NCBI RefSeq assembly: GCF_000759025.1
Contig: NZ_JPOS01000038.1
Coordinates: forward strand, 248,001-312,000
Reading direction: 5' to 3'
Source: Phaeodactylibacter xiamenensis
GTDB taxonomy: Bacteria > Bacteroidota > Bacteroidia > Chitinophagales > Saprospiraceae
Length of the DNA: 64,000 nucleotides
Below are positions 44,840-54,070 of the stretch, piece by piece. Within the stretch, counting starts at the first letter, position 1. Every line of letters begins with the position of its first letter. The notes under the pieces were generated by a model that saw only the letters and a list, made by a program, of their open reading frames with translations, did no database searches and was not told the origin of the DNA. The position numbers and the translations under genes were made by a program.

Positions 44840-46132
44840 ATGAATAAAAGACTTTTAAGTGCTTCGGTATGCTGTCTGTTGGCTATCAATCTTATTGGTC
44901 AATCTAATGCTGTATTGGGAAAAATAAAGGATGCTAAAACAGGCGTAGGCATCCCTTTTGCCAACCTGCTTCTCCTTACGGAAAAGACGGGCACTGCCGC
45001 GGATGCAGACGGGCAGTTTGAGCTTTCTGTCCGGGAGTGGCCCGCCCAAATCCGTGTTTCTGCTATCGGCTACCTTACAGATACAGTGGTAGTGGAGCAG
45101 GCAGACGCGCTTCAGATTGCCCTTCAACCCGTACCCGCTAATTTACCCCTGGTAGAGGTCCTTGCACAGAAAAAACTCCGGCAGCTTAGCCCGGAAGACC
45201 GCCTGCCTTTCGCCTTTGCTATTTGGGATGATTACCTCTTTACCCTCAGCCGGAAACGCACGGGGAGCAATGCCTGGATTGAAGTCCGCTCCCCGGACGG
45301 TATATTGCTTTTTGAGCAGCAACTCGATCTGCGCCGGGTCACTGATATTGAGGTCAATTGCCGCAACCGCCTCTACCTGCTGGCCAATTACCGCTACATC
45401 AACCTGGGCTATACCCGCGCGCAAATCGTACCCCTGGAAACGATGAAGTACACAGATTATATTGGTGCTTACCGCGACTGCCGGTGCAGTACCGAGGAGG
45501 CGATGTACTATGAAAATTTGGCTTATCAGGGCCTGCTAAAGCGATACCTGCGTGCCAGCCTGACCAATGGCACGCTCGATAACTTCCGGCAGGTCCTTTA
45601 CGCGGAGCAGCTGGACAACTACATGGCAGACCTCGGCCTGATTATGGAGTGCCAGTCGATCTCCAATACAGGTGATGTGTCCAAAGCGGAAAACGATTAC
45701 ATCCGTACCCGCCAAACAGACGCAGATTTTCTACAGCGGGTTTTTTACAACAACCCTCAGGACAATTTTCTCTTTCTGTCCGGCGGGGAGTTGATCCTGT
45801 TCAACCACGATGAACAGCGGATTGAATATTTCGATGCCGAAGGCCGGCCAAAACAGGTAATGCCTGCCCATTATGTACAACACAAAGATTGGAACGACCG
45901 GGTCATTCAGGATATAAAAACAGAGTCATTCTATGCGCTGCTGCGCGACGAGACCGGCTACCTGCTGGCGCCCATTGACCTGAGCACGGGGCAAATAGGG
46001 GAGCCGGTACCCCTTAATATCTTGTTTTACGATGACATTGCCATCTACAATAATACAGCGTTTGTACTGGGTACGCCTACCGCCCACGCTGCTTCTGACG
46101 TTAAGCGCCTCTACACCAAGGCGCTCTGGTAG
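44840..46132 (+). CDS. Secreted protein with N-terminal carboxypeptidase-regulatory-like domain
   Basis: 430 residues. MNKRLLSASVCCLLAINLIGQSNA is a signal peptide. Residues 25-100 (GKIKDAKTGVGIPFANLLLLTEKTG) form a CarboxypepD_reg-like Ig domain as found at the N-terminus of TonB-dependent receptors. The rest (WDDYLFTLSRKRTG, LAYQGLLKRYLRAS) resembles a six-bladed-propeller-like or receptor-associated module but has no clear family. It is not a TonB-dependent receptor: no plug or barrel follows. The stop lies 4 nt from the convergent beta-barrel gene. Confidence 0.75.
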   Translation: MNKRLLSASVCCLLAINLIGQSNAVLGKIKDAKTGVGIPFANLLLLTEKTGTAADADGQFELSVREWPAQIRVSAIGYLTDTVVVEQADALQIALQPVPANLPLVEVLAQKKLRQLSPEDRLPFAFAIWDDYLFTLSRKRTGSNAWIEVRSPDGILLFEQQLDLRRVTDIEVNCRNRLYLLANYRYINLGYTRAQIVPLETMKYTDYIGAYRDCRCSTEEAMYYENLAYQGLLKRYLRASLTNGTLDNFRQVLYAEQLDNYMADLGLIMECQSISNTGDVSKAENDYIRTRQTDADFLQRVFYNNPQDNFLFLSGGELILFNHDEQRIEYFDAEGRPKQVMPAHYVQHKDWNDRVIQDIKTESFYALLRDETGYLLAPIDLSTGQIGEPVPLNILFYDDIAIYNNTAFVLGTPTAHAASDVKRLYTKALW

Positions 46133-46136
46133 CAGG

Positions 46137-46859
46137 CTAATTAAACCGCACCCCAAATTCGAGCCCCAATTGCACATACCCGAGCTCAAAGGCATTGGGC
46201 CCGGTGAGCGACTCTGATTCGCCGGTGAGCTGCTGGTACTGAATACGGGGGCCTGCGAAGAAAGTGGTCTGCCCCAGGTTCATTTCAACGCCTGCACTGC
46301 CCAGAATACTTAGCTGTATCCGGTCGAAGTCAACGTTGGAAATGGGCTCAGTGCGGCGGTCTGTACCTGTATTATCGGGCAGCTCATGCCGGATCTTTCC
46401 AACCGATTGTATGTGGAAACGGGGAGCAATACCACCGGATAGGTAAAAACGGGTCTGCTCACCGGGTGAAAGGTAGGTTAGCCTGAATGGCACTTCTACA
46501 TAGCGATGCACAGTATTGTGGGTTACTGTACCAATATTTGGTGCTGGGATATCCGGATTGAAGCCACCCTGCCCATCATGTTGATTGCCCCAGCGAAGGT
46601 CGTCACCGTCAATCTGGAACCGGCGCCCAAGCTCGGTATAGGCTAGTCCGGACTGTAACCGGAAATTTTGCCCCAACTGATAGCCGACCTGCATGCCGGC
46701 GTGTTTCGAAAACCGGGGCTCGTAAGCATCAATAATTGGGTCTAACTCCCAGGATACGTGCGGGAACAATTCTACACCGAAGGAAAAACGGCTTTGTGCA
46801 GCACCGGAAAAGCTTAAAAACAGGATACAAACAATAGGAATTAAGGTTACAGGTCTCAT
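46137..46859 (-). CDS. Small outer-membrane beta-barrel protein (porin-family-like)
   Basis: 240 residues with signal peptide MRPVTLIPIVCILFLSFSGAAQ. The body has alternating strands ending in aromatic residues (QVGYQLGQNFRLQSGLAYTELGRRF, RYVEVPFRLTYLS, RFYLSGGIAPRFHI, FELGYVQLGLEFGVRFN), typical of Bacteroidota OmpW/PorT-like barrels. The terminal FGVRFN is a beta-barrel assembly signal. It probably sits in the outer membrane; function unknown. Confidence 0.82.
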   Translation of the reverse strand: MRPVTLIPIVCILFLSFSGAAQSRFSFGVELFPHVSWELDPIIDAYEPRFSKHAGMQVGYQLGQNFRLQSGLAYTELGRRFQIDGDDLRWGNQHDGQGGFNPDIPAPNIGTVTHNTVHRYVEVPFRLTYLSPGEQTRFYLSGGIAPRFHIQSVGKIRHELPDNTGTDRRTEPISNVDFDRIQLSILGSAGVEMNLGQTTFFAGPRIQYQQLTGESESLTGPNAFELGYVQLGLEFGVRFN

Positions 46860-47011
46860 ATCTAGGGTATTTGATTCACCTTCAGAACCCGGCGTGCAAG
46901 TCTAACGCTGCATTCAAATAAATATTTTTTGGGCATCGACCGCCGCAACACCTACCTGCCCGCCCGTACCTTTACGTTTGGGGTGGAATTGACGCTTTAA
47001 AAAGGCGTGCC

Positions 47012-48691
47012 TCACCGGGCGATGATAAACCGCTTTGCTGCACTTTCCCCTTCGGCAGTCTGAAAAGACACGATATACATGCCCGCCGGATACGGACTGA
47101 GGTTTACCTGGAGTGGGTTGTTGCTTTGTGCAGTCAGCACAAATTGTTCCATGATTTGCCCCGTGGGATGAAGAATACGGCAAGTGGCAGCCCCGGAACC
47201 ACCCCAGTCAACGAATAGCTGATCCTGAGCGGGGTTAGGAAAGACCTTAAATTCAATTGCTTTTTGGACGTCTGGCGTGCTGACTACAAAATCTGCGCAA
47301 GTGCCATCATTCCCTGAATTGGCATCGGTCTTGTAGTCGGGGTGTGAGGTCCAGAAGCAAACGGGCTCCAGGTCTCCCGCGTCGCCCTCGGTGTGGATCC
47401 AGAAATTGCTCAGCGTCACCTGTAAAGTATTGCCGGGGAGAAGGTCCTGCCCTTCGACATCATAGGCAAAGCGTGCGGGACGATTACCGGACCGAATTTT
47501 GAACCGGCTGACAGCTTCGTCACCGAAATTTTGTATCTGGACTACAACCGAGTCAAAGTAAGTCCGGCTAAACCCTGGAAAAGCCGGATCGCCCTGCGTG
47601 TAACGCACCGCTCCTAATTGGTACCCAACAACGCCCAGGTCCCGGTCGAGCCCAAAGTCTTCGCCTTCAAAGGTGTAGGAAGTGGAGAAAAAGGCTTCTG
47701 TACCTCCGGTGGGCATATCGGAGCCAAATGTTTCCAGTCCGGCAAGCCCCAGGTATTCCGAACCCACATCCACGCGCCAAAATTCACTATCTTCATTCAA
47801 AGGGAAGCTGCCCTGCAATTGAAGGCTGTCATTGAAAATATAGGCTTGCTGGCTTTGCGTAAGCACGGCTACCTTGCCGTGTCCGGTTGAGAAATCCAAA
47901 ATAGAGTCGGCTGTGAAATCAGCGGCCTGCAGGATTTCAAAATCAGGTGAAAGGGCAAAAAGTGAATCGTGCCGGTAGCCGATGATGCCGTTGTATTGAT
48001 TGGGCTCGATGCGGCTGAAATGCCACTGCGGAAAGTGAGCGGTCGGAACTCCCTGTGCGGAAATCGTGTACAAGCCAGTAGGACCAGTATAAATCAAGCG
48101 CCCACCTGAAGTGATCGTTTGATCCTGCACCTGGAATTCAAAGTAGGATTCCCACAAGGGCTGACAGGATTCTACAAAAAACGAACCACTGTTCGCATAA
48201 TTGAAGCCGAAGTGAGCCTCTGTCGCAAGCAGGGCTATTTCACCGGTTGGGAAAGCATCTCCAGTAGGACCGGTTAGATTATGAGAAAGATTGTGGTCAC
48301 AGCGTGGTACAGAATCTTCCCATAAAGTATTGTAATGTTGGAAATACCTTATAAAAGTCACCCAACCCTGACTATCCATCCAAGCTGTGATGTGAGGGAT
48401 AACGAAAGTGGAGTCTGGCAGTTCGATAATATCTGAAATATCAAGAGTACTACTACCGTTTCCGTTGCTCTCGTGTACAGCCAGAAAGAATACCTCTGGC
48501 TCTTCTGCATTTCCTACTACCAGTTGTGGACTATTAAATCCGTAGGTGGAATTAAGCAAGTGCTCCCCCCGCTGAGACACTACAAAAGTCTTGATGCTAT
48601 CCGGGAATAGCTCATCGAGCGCCCATTCGACCTGAGCATTGGCTGAGGAGGCGCCAAGTGAAATGATAATGCACAGTATTAATGGCTTCAT
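47012..48691 (-). CDS. Secreted T9SS cargo protein with type A sorting domain
   Basis: 559 residues with signal peptide MKPLILCIIISLGASSANAQ. The first 350 residues are predicted beta-propeller-like strands (SQRGEHLLNSTYGFNSPQLVV, KVAVLTQSQQAYIF). A CARDB-like segment follows (VVQIQNFGDEAVSRFKI). The T9SS type A sorting domain is at about 475-559 (FKVFPNPAQDQLFVDW to AAKRFIIAR). It would be exported through the T9SS whose plug protein is encoded at 10262. Role unknown. Confidence 0.85.
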   Translation of the reverse strand: MKPLILCIIISLGASSANAQVEWALDELFPDSIKTFVVSQRGEHLLNSTYGFNSPQLVVGNAEEPEVFFLAVHESNGNGSSTLDISDIIELPDSTFVIPHITAWMDSQGWVTFIRYFQHYNTLWEDSVPRCDHNLSHNLTGPTGDAFPTGEIALLATEAHFGFNYANSGSFFVESCQPLWESYFEFQVQDQTITSGGRLIYTGPTGLYTISAQGVPTAHFPQWHFSRIEPNQYNGIIGYRHDSLFALSPDFEILQAADFTADSILDFSTGHGKVAVLTQSQQAYIFNDSLQLQGSFPLNEDSEFWRVDVGSEYLGLAGLETFGSDMPTGGTEAFFSTSYTFEGEDFGLDRDLGVVGYQLGAVRYTQGDPAFPGFSRTYFDSVVVQIQNFGDEAVSRFKIRSGNRPARFAYDVEGQDLLPGNTLQVTLSNFWIHTEGDAGDLEPVCFWTSHPDYKTDANSGNDGTCADFVVSTPDVQKAIEFKVFPNPAQDQLFVDWGGSGAATCRILHPTGQIMEQFVLTAQSNNPLQVNLSPYPAGMYIVSFQTAEGESAAKRFIIAR

Positions 48692-48788
48692 AAGATTTAC
48701 CTTTGCTTTTTAAAATAAGCCATTGTTTTCAAAATCGCTACACGAGAGTCAAGGTATGTCAGATGAGAGACCCACTATTTTTGAGCGG

Positions 48789-49235
48789 TTAGGTTGTTTC
48801 AACATAAAGTAAGTCTATGTAGGATGGAGCTAAATGATTGAAGTCTTTATCCATAGTGACAAGTTGCAAATCGAAAGCACTTGCTGTCGTAGCTATCCAC
48901 AAATCATTTTTACCCATGTTTCTGGAGGAAAACTTAGCAGTGGGGTTTTGATCTTACCCTGGCTGTAAGCGTCAATCTCGGCGTATTTTTGAATGATCTT
49001 ATCGAAGTTGATCCCGAAAATGGTTAAACGGTTCATCAGGTACTGAATTCTTCTTTTTCTTCCTTCTCTAAGGCCCAACTTAAGAATAGCAGCTTCAATT
49101 TCTCCTTATATAGACTACGGATAACGCAATTCGGTTTTGACCGTCAAAGATTTTATAATTAGCTTCGAGTCGGCGGGTTATTTTATCACTCCGGCTGTAG
49201 GTCAGGATGATGTTGGAGTCCAATAAATAGTCCAT
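48789..49235 (-). pseudogene. VapC-like PIN-domain toxin, broken by two compensating frameshifts
   Basis: The ATG at 49235 reads MDYLLDSNIILTYSRSDKIT, giving the first PIN aspartate, to about 49115. There it leaves frame and hits a stop. The next frame continues as GEIEAAILKLGLREGRKRRI and further to AYSQGKIKT near 48930. The first frame then resumes with SRNMGKNDLWIATTASAFDL and TMDKDFNHLA, giving the later acidic residues, and stops at 48789. The reassembled protein has a normal PIN length of about 148 residues. As sequenced it cannot be made in one piece. Confidence 0.75.
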
Positions 49236-49240
49236 ATTTC

Positions 49241-49543
49241 CTAGTCGAGTTGATCTAGCATTTCTTCTAGAGAGACTTCCCAAGGTTCGCTATCGGCAAC
49301 AATTTCCTGTAATTCCTGGAAGTTGATCGATTTGTTACCCTGTTCTTCAAACACCTGGTCTTTAGTTACACCCATTCTGACTTGGACTTGACCCTTCAAA
49401 AACGGATCCTCTGTTTCATTGCTTTCGGGCGACTTTTCTTGCATAGAGACAGCCGTCTGATAAATCGACCATAAATGATCTATATCAGATATCTTGGTAA
49501 CCAGCTTTATCAAGTCTAGCTTAATATCATTGATTTGCCCCAT
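49241..49543 (-). CDS. Putative VapB-like antitoxin
   Basis: 100 residues, acidic, ending 5 nt before the start of the PIN-domain gene, the usual antitoxin-toxin order and spacing. The middle (FLKGQVQVRMGVTKDQVFEEQ) is the likely DNA-binding or dimer part, and the C-terminus (WEVSLEEMLDQLD) the toxin-binding tail. The frame is intact whereas the toxin is broken, so it may be an orphan antitoxin. The family is inferred from position; no DNA-binding motif is certain. Confidence 0.65.
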   Translation of the reverse strand: MGQINDIKLDLIKLVTKISDIDHLWSIYQTAVSMQEKSPESNETEDPFLKGQVQVRMGVTKDQVFEEQGNKSINFQELQEIVADSEPWEVSLEEMLDQLD

Positions 49544-49650
49544 TGTGAAACTTTTGGTAAAATAGCATTTAGCAAGATAACAAAATATGGTTACTTCTGG
49601 TTCCTGTTTGTCTACGCCTTTAGTTCATCACCTATCTTAACCCTGTAAAT

Positions 49651-52236
49651 ATGAATACATCTCGCTCCTTTTTCTTAATCCTTCTTTTTTTCGCAGTTGC
49701 TGTAACAAGTCCCGCCCAACCCGTCCCCCTAACCTTCAGGGTAGACATGAGCCAGGAAACCCTGTCGCCCAACGGTGTGCACGTTGCCGGCAACTTTCAG
49801 GCCGCTGCGGGGTACGGCGGGGACTGGATGCCCGGCGCTTCCCCTTTGGCGGACCCGGACGGAGACCAGGTGTATGAACTGACCGTAGAGGTGCCCCCCG
49901 GCACTTACCTGTACAAATTTGTCAATGGCAGCAGCTGGAATGAAAAACCGGAGCTGCCTTCCGCAGATTGCGCGATTGGCGATGGTGGCGGCAACTTCAA
50001 CCGGCAGGTGACAGTAGGAGAGGCCGGGCTAAGTCTTCCGGCGGTCACCTTTGATTCCTGCAATGCCACGCTGCGCCTAGCCGTCAATATGGAAATGGAA
50101 ACGGTCGCTCCGGAGGGCGTCTTCGTGATGGGCGACTTCCAGGAAGCAGCCGGGCTTCCGGCGAACTGGGACCCTACGGCTATCCCCTTACAAGATGAGG
50201 ATGGGGATGGTGTATTCGAAACCCGCCTGAGTGTGCCTCCCGGTGATTATCAGTATGTTTTCCTCAATGGCAGCACAGTGGAGGCACCGCCTCTGGATTG
50301 TTCGGTGGAAGGGCCGGATGGGCAGCGGGTACGTACGGTACAGGCGGAGGTTGGTGGCACCGGGCCTTTGGTGTATTGCTTCAACAGCTGCACCCTCTGT
50401 GACCCGGCTTTCTCCCTCGACTTCGAGACACACTGGTGGAACGACGCCGTTTTCTACGAAATCTTCGTCCGCAGTTTTTACGATAGTGACGGAGACGGCA
50501 TAGGGGACTTTCAGGGCATCATCGAAAAACTCGATTACCTGAACGATGGCGACCCGGATACCGATACCGATCTTGGCATTACCGGCATATGGCTGATGCC
50601 GATGATGGAATCGCCTTCCTACCATGGCTACGACGTTACGGATTACTATGCCACGGAGCCGGACTACGGCACTATGGAGGACTTTGAAGCTTTGCTGGGT
50701 GCCGCCCACGACCGGGGCATTAAAATCATCATCGATTTCGTCATGAACCATACTTCAGATCAGCACCCCTGGTTTCAGCAATCGGTCAACAGCCTGGGCG
50801 GCTACCGGGACTGGTACGTGTGGTCGGACTCCAATCCGGGCTTCATTGGCCCATGGGGGCAGACCGTCTGGCACCCGCGCAACGGGGATTACTACTACGG
50901 CCTGTTTTGGGGCGGCATGCCGGATCTCAACTACAGCCACCCTCCGGTGAAAGAGGAAATCTTTGACATCGCTGAGTTCTGGCTCAACAAAGGCGTGGAT
51001 GGCTTCCGGCTCGATGCCATCAAGTACCTCGATGAAGATGGGACAATTTTGGAGAATACGCCTGAGACCTTCGAGCTGCTGGAGGATTTCAGAACGTTGT
51101 ACAAAAACGCAAATGCGGACGCCGTAACGGTAGGAGAGGTGTGGTCCAATACCGCTTCCATACTGCCTTACGTCACGGAGGAGCGGCTGGACCTGTGCTT
51201 CGATTTCGACCTGGCTTACGGGATCATCGCCGGTGTCAATGGGGAAACCGCTTCGCCCATCCGACAGCAGTTGGCCGTCATTCAGGAGGGGTACCCCAAG
51301 CTTCAGTATGCGACCTTCCTGACCAACCACGATATCGACCGCATCTACAGTCAGTTTCAGGCAGTGGACTACAAAATGAAGCAGGCGGCATTTATTTATT
51401 TGACGCTGCCTGGCGTTCCCTTTATCTATTACGGGGAAGAAGTAGGCATGCTGGGCACCGGCGCCCATGAGAACATCCGCCGCCCCATGCAGTGGACAGG
51501 AGGCGCTCATGCGGGGTTCACCAATGGAAATCCCTGGATTGGAGTAGGAGGGGGCTACACGGTTAATAACGTAGCGAATATGGAGAGTAACCCGTCTTCC
51601 CTGCTCAATACTTACCGGGAACTTGTGCACTTGCGTAACGAAGAGGAAGCCCTGCGCCGCGGCTACCTGCTGGATGTGCAGTGCAGCTCGGAAGAAATCC
51701 TGAGTTATGCCCGCATTCTGGAAGAGGAGGCCTTGGTGATGGTCGCGAATATGGGCTTCAACAGCTTTTTCAATACCACCTTCAATCTGCCGGTGTCTTC
51801 CCTGCCCGCCGGAGAATACCGGATTACAGAAATCCGGTCGGACACAGATATGGGCACGCTCACTGTAAACGCCACCGGGGGCATTGAAAACTGGGTGATT
51901 AGCAATGCGGTGCTTGATGCCTTGGAAACCTGGGTATTCCGCTTGTCGCTGGAAACGCCATCGGGTACAGCATCGATGCCCACTTCAGTTATGGATGCTA
52001 AGGTCTTTCCTAATCCGGCAGCTGAAAGCGCTACGGTCAGGTTAGACGGCGACATCGGGGCCGGTCCGGTACACCTATCCCTGTTGCGGTCTAACGGGCA
52101 GGTCTTAGAAACGGCAACGTTTTCCGGAGCTACGCACCGCCTGGACCTTGGCGGTTACCCCTCCGGCTTGTACTTCGTCAGGCTGCAGCAGGAAGGGCGC
52201 ATGCAGGTATTGAAACTGATGGTCAACCGCCCCTGA
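49651..52236 (+). CDS. Secreted GH13 alpha-amylase-family glycosidase with T9SS sorting domain
   Basis: 861 residues with signal peptide MNTSRSFFLILLFFAVAVTSPAQ. Two homologous Ig-like/E-set units (about 25-115 and 138-230, each with a V..M..ETV/L...GV.V.G.FQ motif) come first. The GH13 barrel spans about 262-680. The catalytic triad is Asp455 in GFRLDAIKYL, Glu496 in VTVGEVW and Asp561 in FLTNHD. The substrate loop DFVMNHTSDQHPWFQ is present. A beta-sandwich and a T9SS type A sorting domain (from about 785, AKVFPNPAAESATVRL) end the protein. It should degrade starch or other alpha-glucans outside the cell. Confidence 0.93.
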   Translation: MNTSRSFFLILLFFAVAVTSPAQPVPLTFRVDMSQETLSPNGVHVAGNFQAAAGYGGDWMPGASPLADPDGDQVYELTVEVPPGTYLYKFVNGSSWNEKPELPSADCAIGDGGGNFNRQVTVGEAGLSLPAVTFDSCNATLRLAVNMEMETVAPEGVFVMGDFQEAAGLPANWDPTAIPLQDEDGDGVFETRLSVPPGDYQYVFLNGSTVEAPPLDCSVEGPDGQRVRTVQAEVGGTGPLVYCFNSCTLCDPAFSLDFETHWWNDAVFYEIFVRSFYDSDGDGIGDFQGIIEKLDYLNDGDPDTDTDLGITGIWLMPMMESPSYHGYDVTDYYATEPDYGTMEDFEALLGAAHDRGIKIIIDFVMNHTSDQHPWFQQSVNSLGGYRDWYVWSDSNPGFIGPWGQTVWHPRNGDYYYGLFWGGMPDLNYSHPPVKEEIFDIAEFWLNKGVDGFRLDAIKYLDEDGTILENTPETFELLEDFRTLYKNANADAVTVGEVWSNTASILPYVTEERLDLCFDFDLAYGIIAGVNGETASPIRQQLAVIQEGYPKLQYATFLTNHDIDRIYSQFQAVDYKMKQAAFIYLTLPGVPFIYYGEEVGMLGTGAHENIRRPMQWTGGAHAGFTNGNPWIGVGGGYTVNNVANMESNPSSLLNTYRELVHLRNEEEALRRGYLLDVQCSSEEILSYARILEEEALVMVANMGFNSFFNTTFNLPVSSLPAGEYRITEIRSDTDMGTLTVNATGGIENWVISNAVLDALETWVFRLSLETPSGTASMPTSVMDAKVFPNPAAESATVRLDGDIGAGPVHLSLLRSNGQVLETATFSGATHRLDLGGYPSGLYFVRLQQEGRMQVLKLMVNRP

Positions 52237-52327
52237 TGTATCCCTGCGAGGCAGATTTGAGGGTAGCCAATGCGGCAAAGCCAACCGGATAGAGTATATT
52301 CGCCCAAAATTTTGCCCAAATCTGCCT

Positions 52328-53347
52328 ATGGACAGCCCGCTTTACATTATTCGTGACCGGGGCCGCTACGGATTCATCGACCGTATCGGGGATGTGGTTA
52401 TTGAGCCGCAGTATCTGGAGGTTGAGGATTTCTACAATGGCTTCGCCCGTGTCCGGTTTAATGATAAGCTGGTGCACATGGACGAGATGGGGCGCTTGCT
52501 GCTCAAGCACTGGTTCCGGTTCATTGGCTTTTTTGAAGAAGGGCTTGCCCGGGTACAGCTGGTGCGCCGCTGGGGGTATATCAACCGGCGCGGCGATTTG
52601 GAAATCCCCCTGCGGTTTGATGCCGCCGGCGACTTTTCAGAAGGGTTAGCGCCAGTTGCCAGAGGCATTTATTTTGGCTTCATAAGCCCGGATGGGGAAT
52701 GGGCTGTTCGGCCGGAGTTTGATGCGGCCGGCCCGTTTAGTGAAGGGCTTGCTGCCGTGCAAATTGGAGAAAAGTGGGGCTACATTGACAAGTCCGGCAC
52801 CCTTGCGATCACCCCTCAGTACGATAGAGCAGAGGCCTTCCGTGACGGAGTTGCTGCAGTGTGGGAAGGGGAGCAGTGGGGCCTGATAGACACGGCAGGG
52901 CAGCTGCTTTTGGAACCGCAGTTCGATGCACCGCAAGGTGGCCTGGCCGGTGAGTTTTTCAATGGAATGGCCACTATTGTACAAGACGAAAAGTACGGTT
53001 TTATAAATACAGAAGGGGCTCTACTGGTTGCGCCCCGCTACACATTTGCCGGTGACTTTGGGAATGACCGGGCGCCGGTGGAACTGCACGGCCGCTATGG
53101 TTACATTGACACGGCAGGTCATCTCGTGATCAAGGCTGGCTTCCAGGATGCCGGCGTTTTCTCGAATGGACTGGCGCAAGTGAAGAATAAGGGGCACTGG
53201 GGCTACATCGGTACAGATGGCGTCTGGCGGATCCCACCCCGTTATCAGGCTGCACTGCCTTTTCGGGCCGGACTGGCACAGGTGGTCTATCAAAACCGCT
53301 GGCAATACCTCAACGAGCAGGGAGAAGTCATCTGGACAGAGCGTTAA
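52328..53347 (+). CDS. WG-repeat protein
   Basis: 339 residues without a signal peptide. It consists of about eleven WG units of the pattern W/Y-G-(Y/F)-I-(D/N)..G...I.P.(Y/F)D.A..F..GLA.V, repeated from residue 10 to the end (for example KWGYIDKSGTLAITPQYDRA). WG-repeat proteins are common in Bacteroidota; their function is not well defined. The stop overlaps the end of the convergent psd gene by 4 nt. It is 91 nt downstream of the amylase, so it could share its transcript, but the lack of a secretion signal argues against joint function. Confidence 0.9.
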   Translation: MDSPLYIIRDRGRYGFIDRIGDVVIEPQYLEVEDFYNGFARVRFNDKLVHMDEMGRLLLKHWFRFIGFFEEGLARVQLVRRWGYINRRGDLEIPLRFDAAGDFSEGLAPVARGIYFGFISPDGEWAVRPEFDAAGPFSEGLAAVQIGEKWGYIDKSGTLAITPQYDRAEAFRDGVAAVWEGEQWGLIDTAGQLLLEPQFDAPQGGLAGEFFNGMATIVQDEKYGFINTEGALLVAPRYTFAGDFGNDRAPVELHGRYGYIDTAGHLVIKAGFQDAGVFSNGLAQVKNKGHWGYIGTDGVWRIPPRYQAALPFRAGLAQVVYQNRWQYLNEQGEVIWTER

Positions 53348-53994
53348 ACCTTCGCGATCACCGTTTTATTTCCTTTTACTTTATCACCGATATTGACCTT
53401 CACTTCTGCATCAAGCGGCAGGAAGAGGTCTACCCTTGACCCAAACTTGATGAAGCCCATCTCACTGCCCTGCGTAATGCGGTCGCCAATGCTAAGGTAA
53501 TTGCGAATCCGCTTAGCCATGGCCCCGGCGATTTGACGAAGCAGGACTTCCGTTTGCCCATTCTTAATCACCACGGTGGTCCGCTCGTTTTCAGTAGAAG
53601 ACTTAGGGTGCCAGGCGACGAGATACTTGCCCGGGTGGTGTTTCAGATACCGAACTTCTCCACCCAGCGGGTTACGATTGACATGTACATTAAGCGGAGA
53701 CATGAAAATGGAAACCTGCAGGCGCTTACTGTTGAAGTACTCGGTCTCCTCGGCTTCTTCGATCACAACTACCTGCCCGTCTGCGGGGGCGTAGATCAGC
53801 GTGTCATCTGCTTTGGGGATCGTTCTTTTCGGATTGCGAAAAAACTGTAGAACTAAGGCAAAAAAGATAAGGGATGCGGCCGTAGCCAGCCATAAAAAAC
53901 CAGGCCAGGCCAGGTAAGTGACGATATTAAGGACAGCTAGGGCGAGGCCTAAAATGATGAGCATGCGATGCCCTTCGCGGTGTATGATTGCCAT
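53344..53994 (-). CDS. psd: Phosphatidylserine decarboxylase (short form)
   Basis: 216 residues. After two N-terminal membrane segments (residues 10-50) comes the family core YAPADGQVVVIEEA, QVSIFMSPLNVHVNRNP, and the self-cleavage site GFIKFGSRVDL, where Gly185-Ser186 generates the pyruvoyl prosthetic group. It makes phosphatidylethanolamine from phosphatidylserine. The gene is followed on the same strand, with gaps of 76 and 15 nt, by cdsA and a CPBP protease upstream of it (order of transcription: CPBP, cdsA, psd). Phospholipid synthesis genes cdsA and psd are thus adjacent. Confidence 0.93.
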   Translation of the reverse strand: MAIIHREGHRMLIILGLALAVLNIVTYLAWPGFLWLATAASLIFFALVLQFFRNPKRTIPKADDTLIYAPADGQVVVIEEAEETEYFNSKRLQVSIFMSPLNVHVNRNPLGGEVRYLKHHPGKYLVAWHPKSSTENERTTVVIKNGQTEVLLRQIAGAMAKRIRNYLSIGDRITQGSEMGFIKFGSRVDLFLPLDAEVKVNIGDKVKGNKTVIAKV

Positions 53995-54070
53995 GAGGTA
54001 TGTTCGTTAATTTTGCTCCAAATTTAGGTGGAAGATCTGATATCCTAAGCACATGGGGGAGAATAATGTT

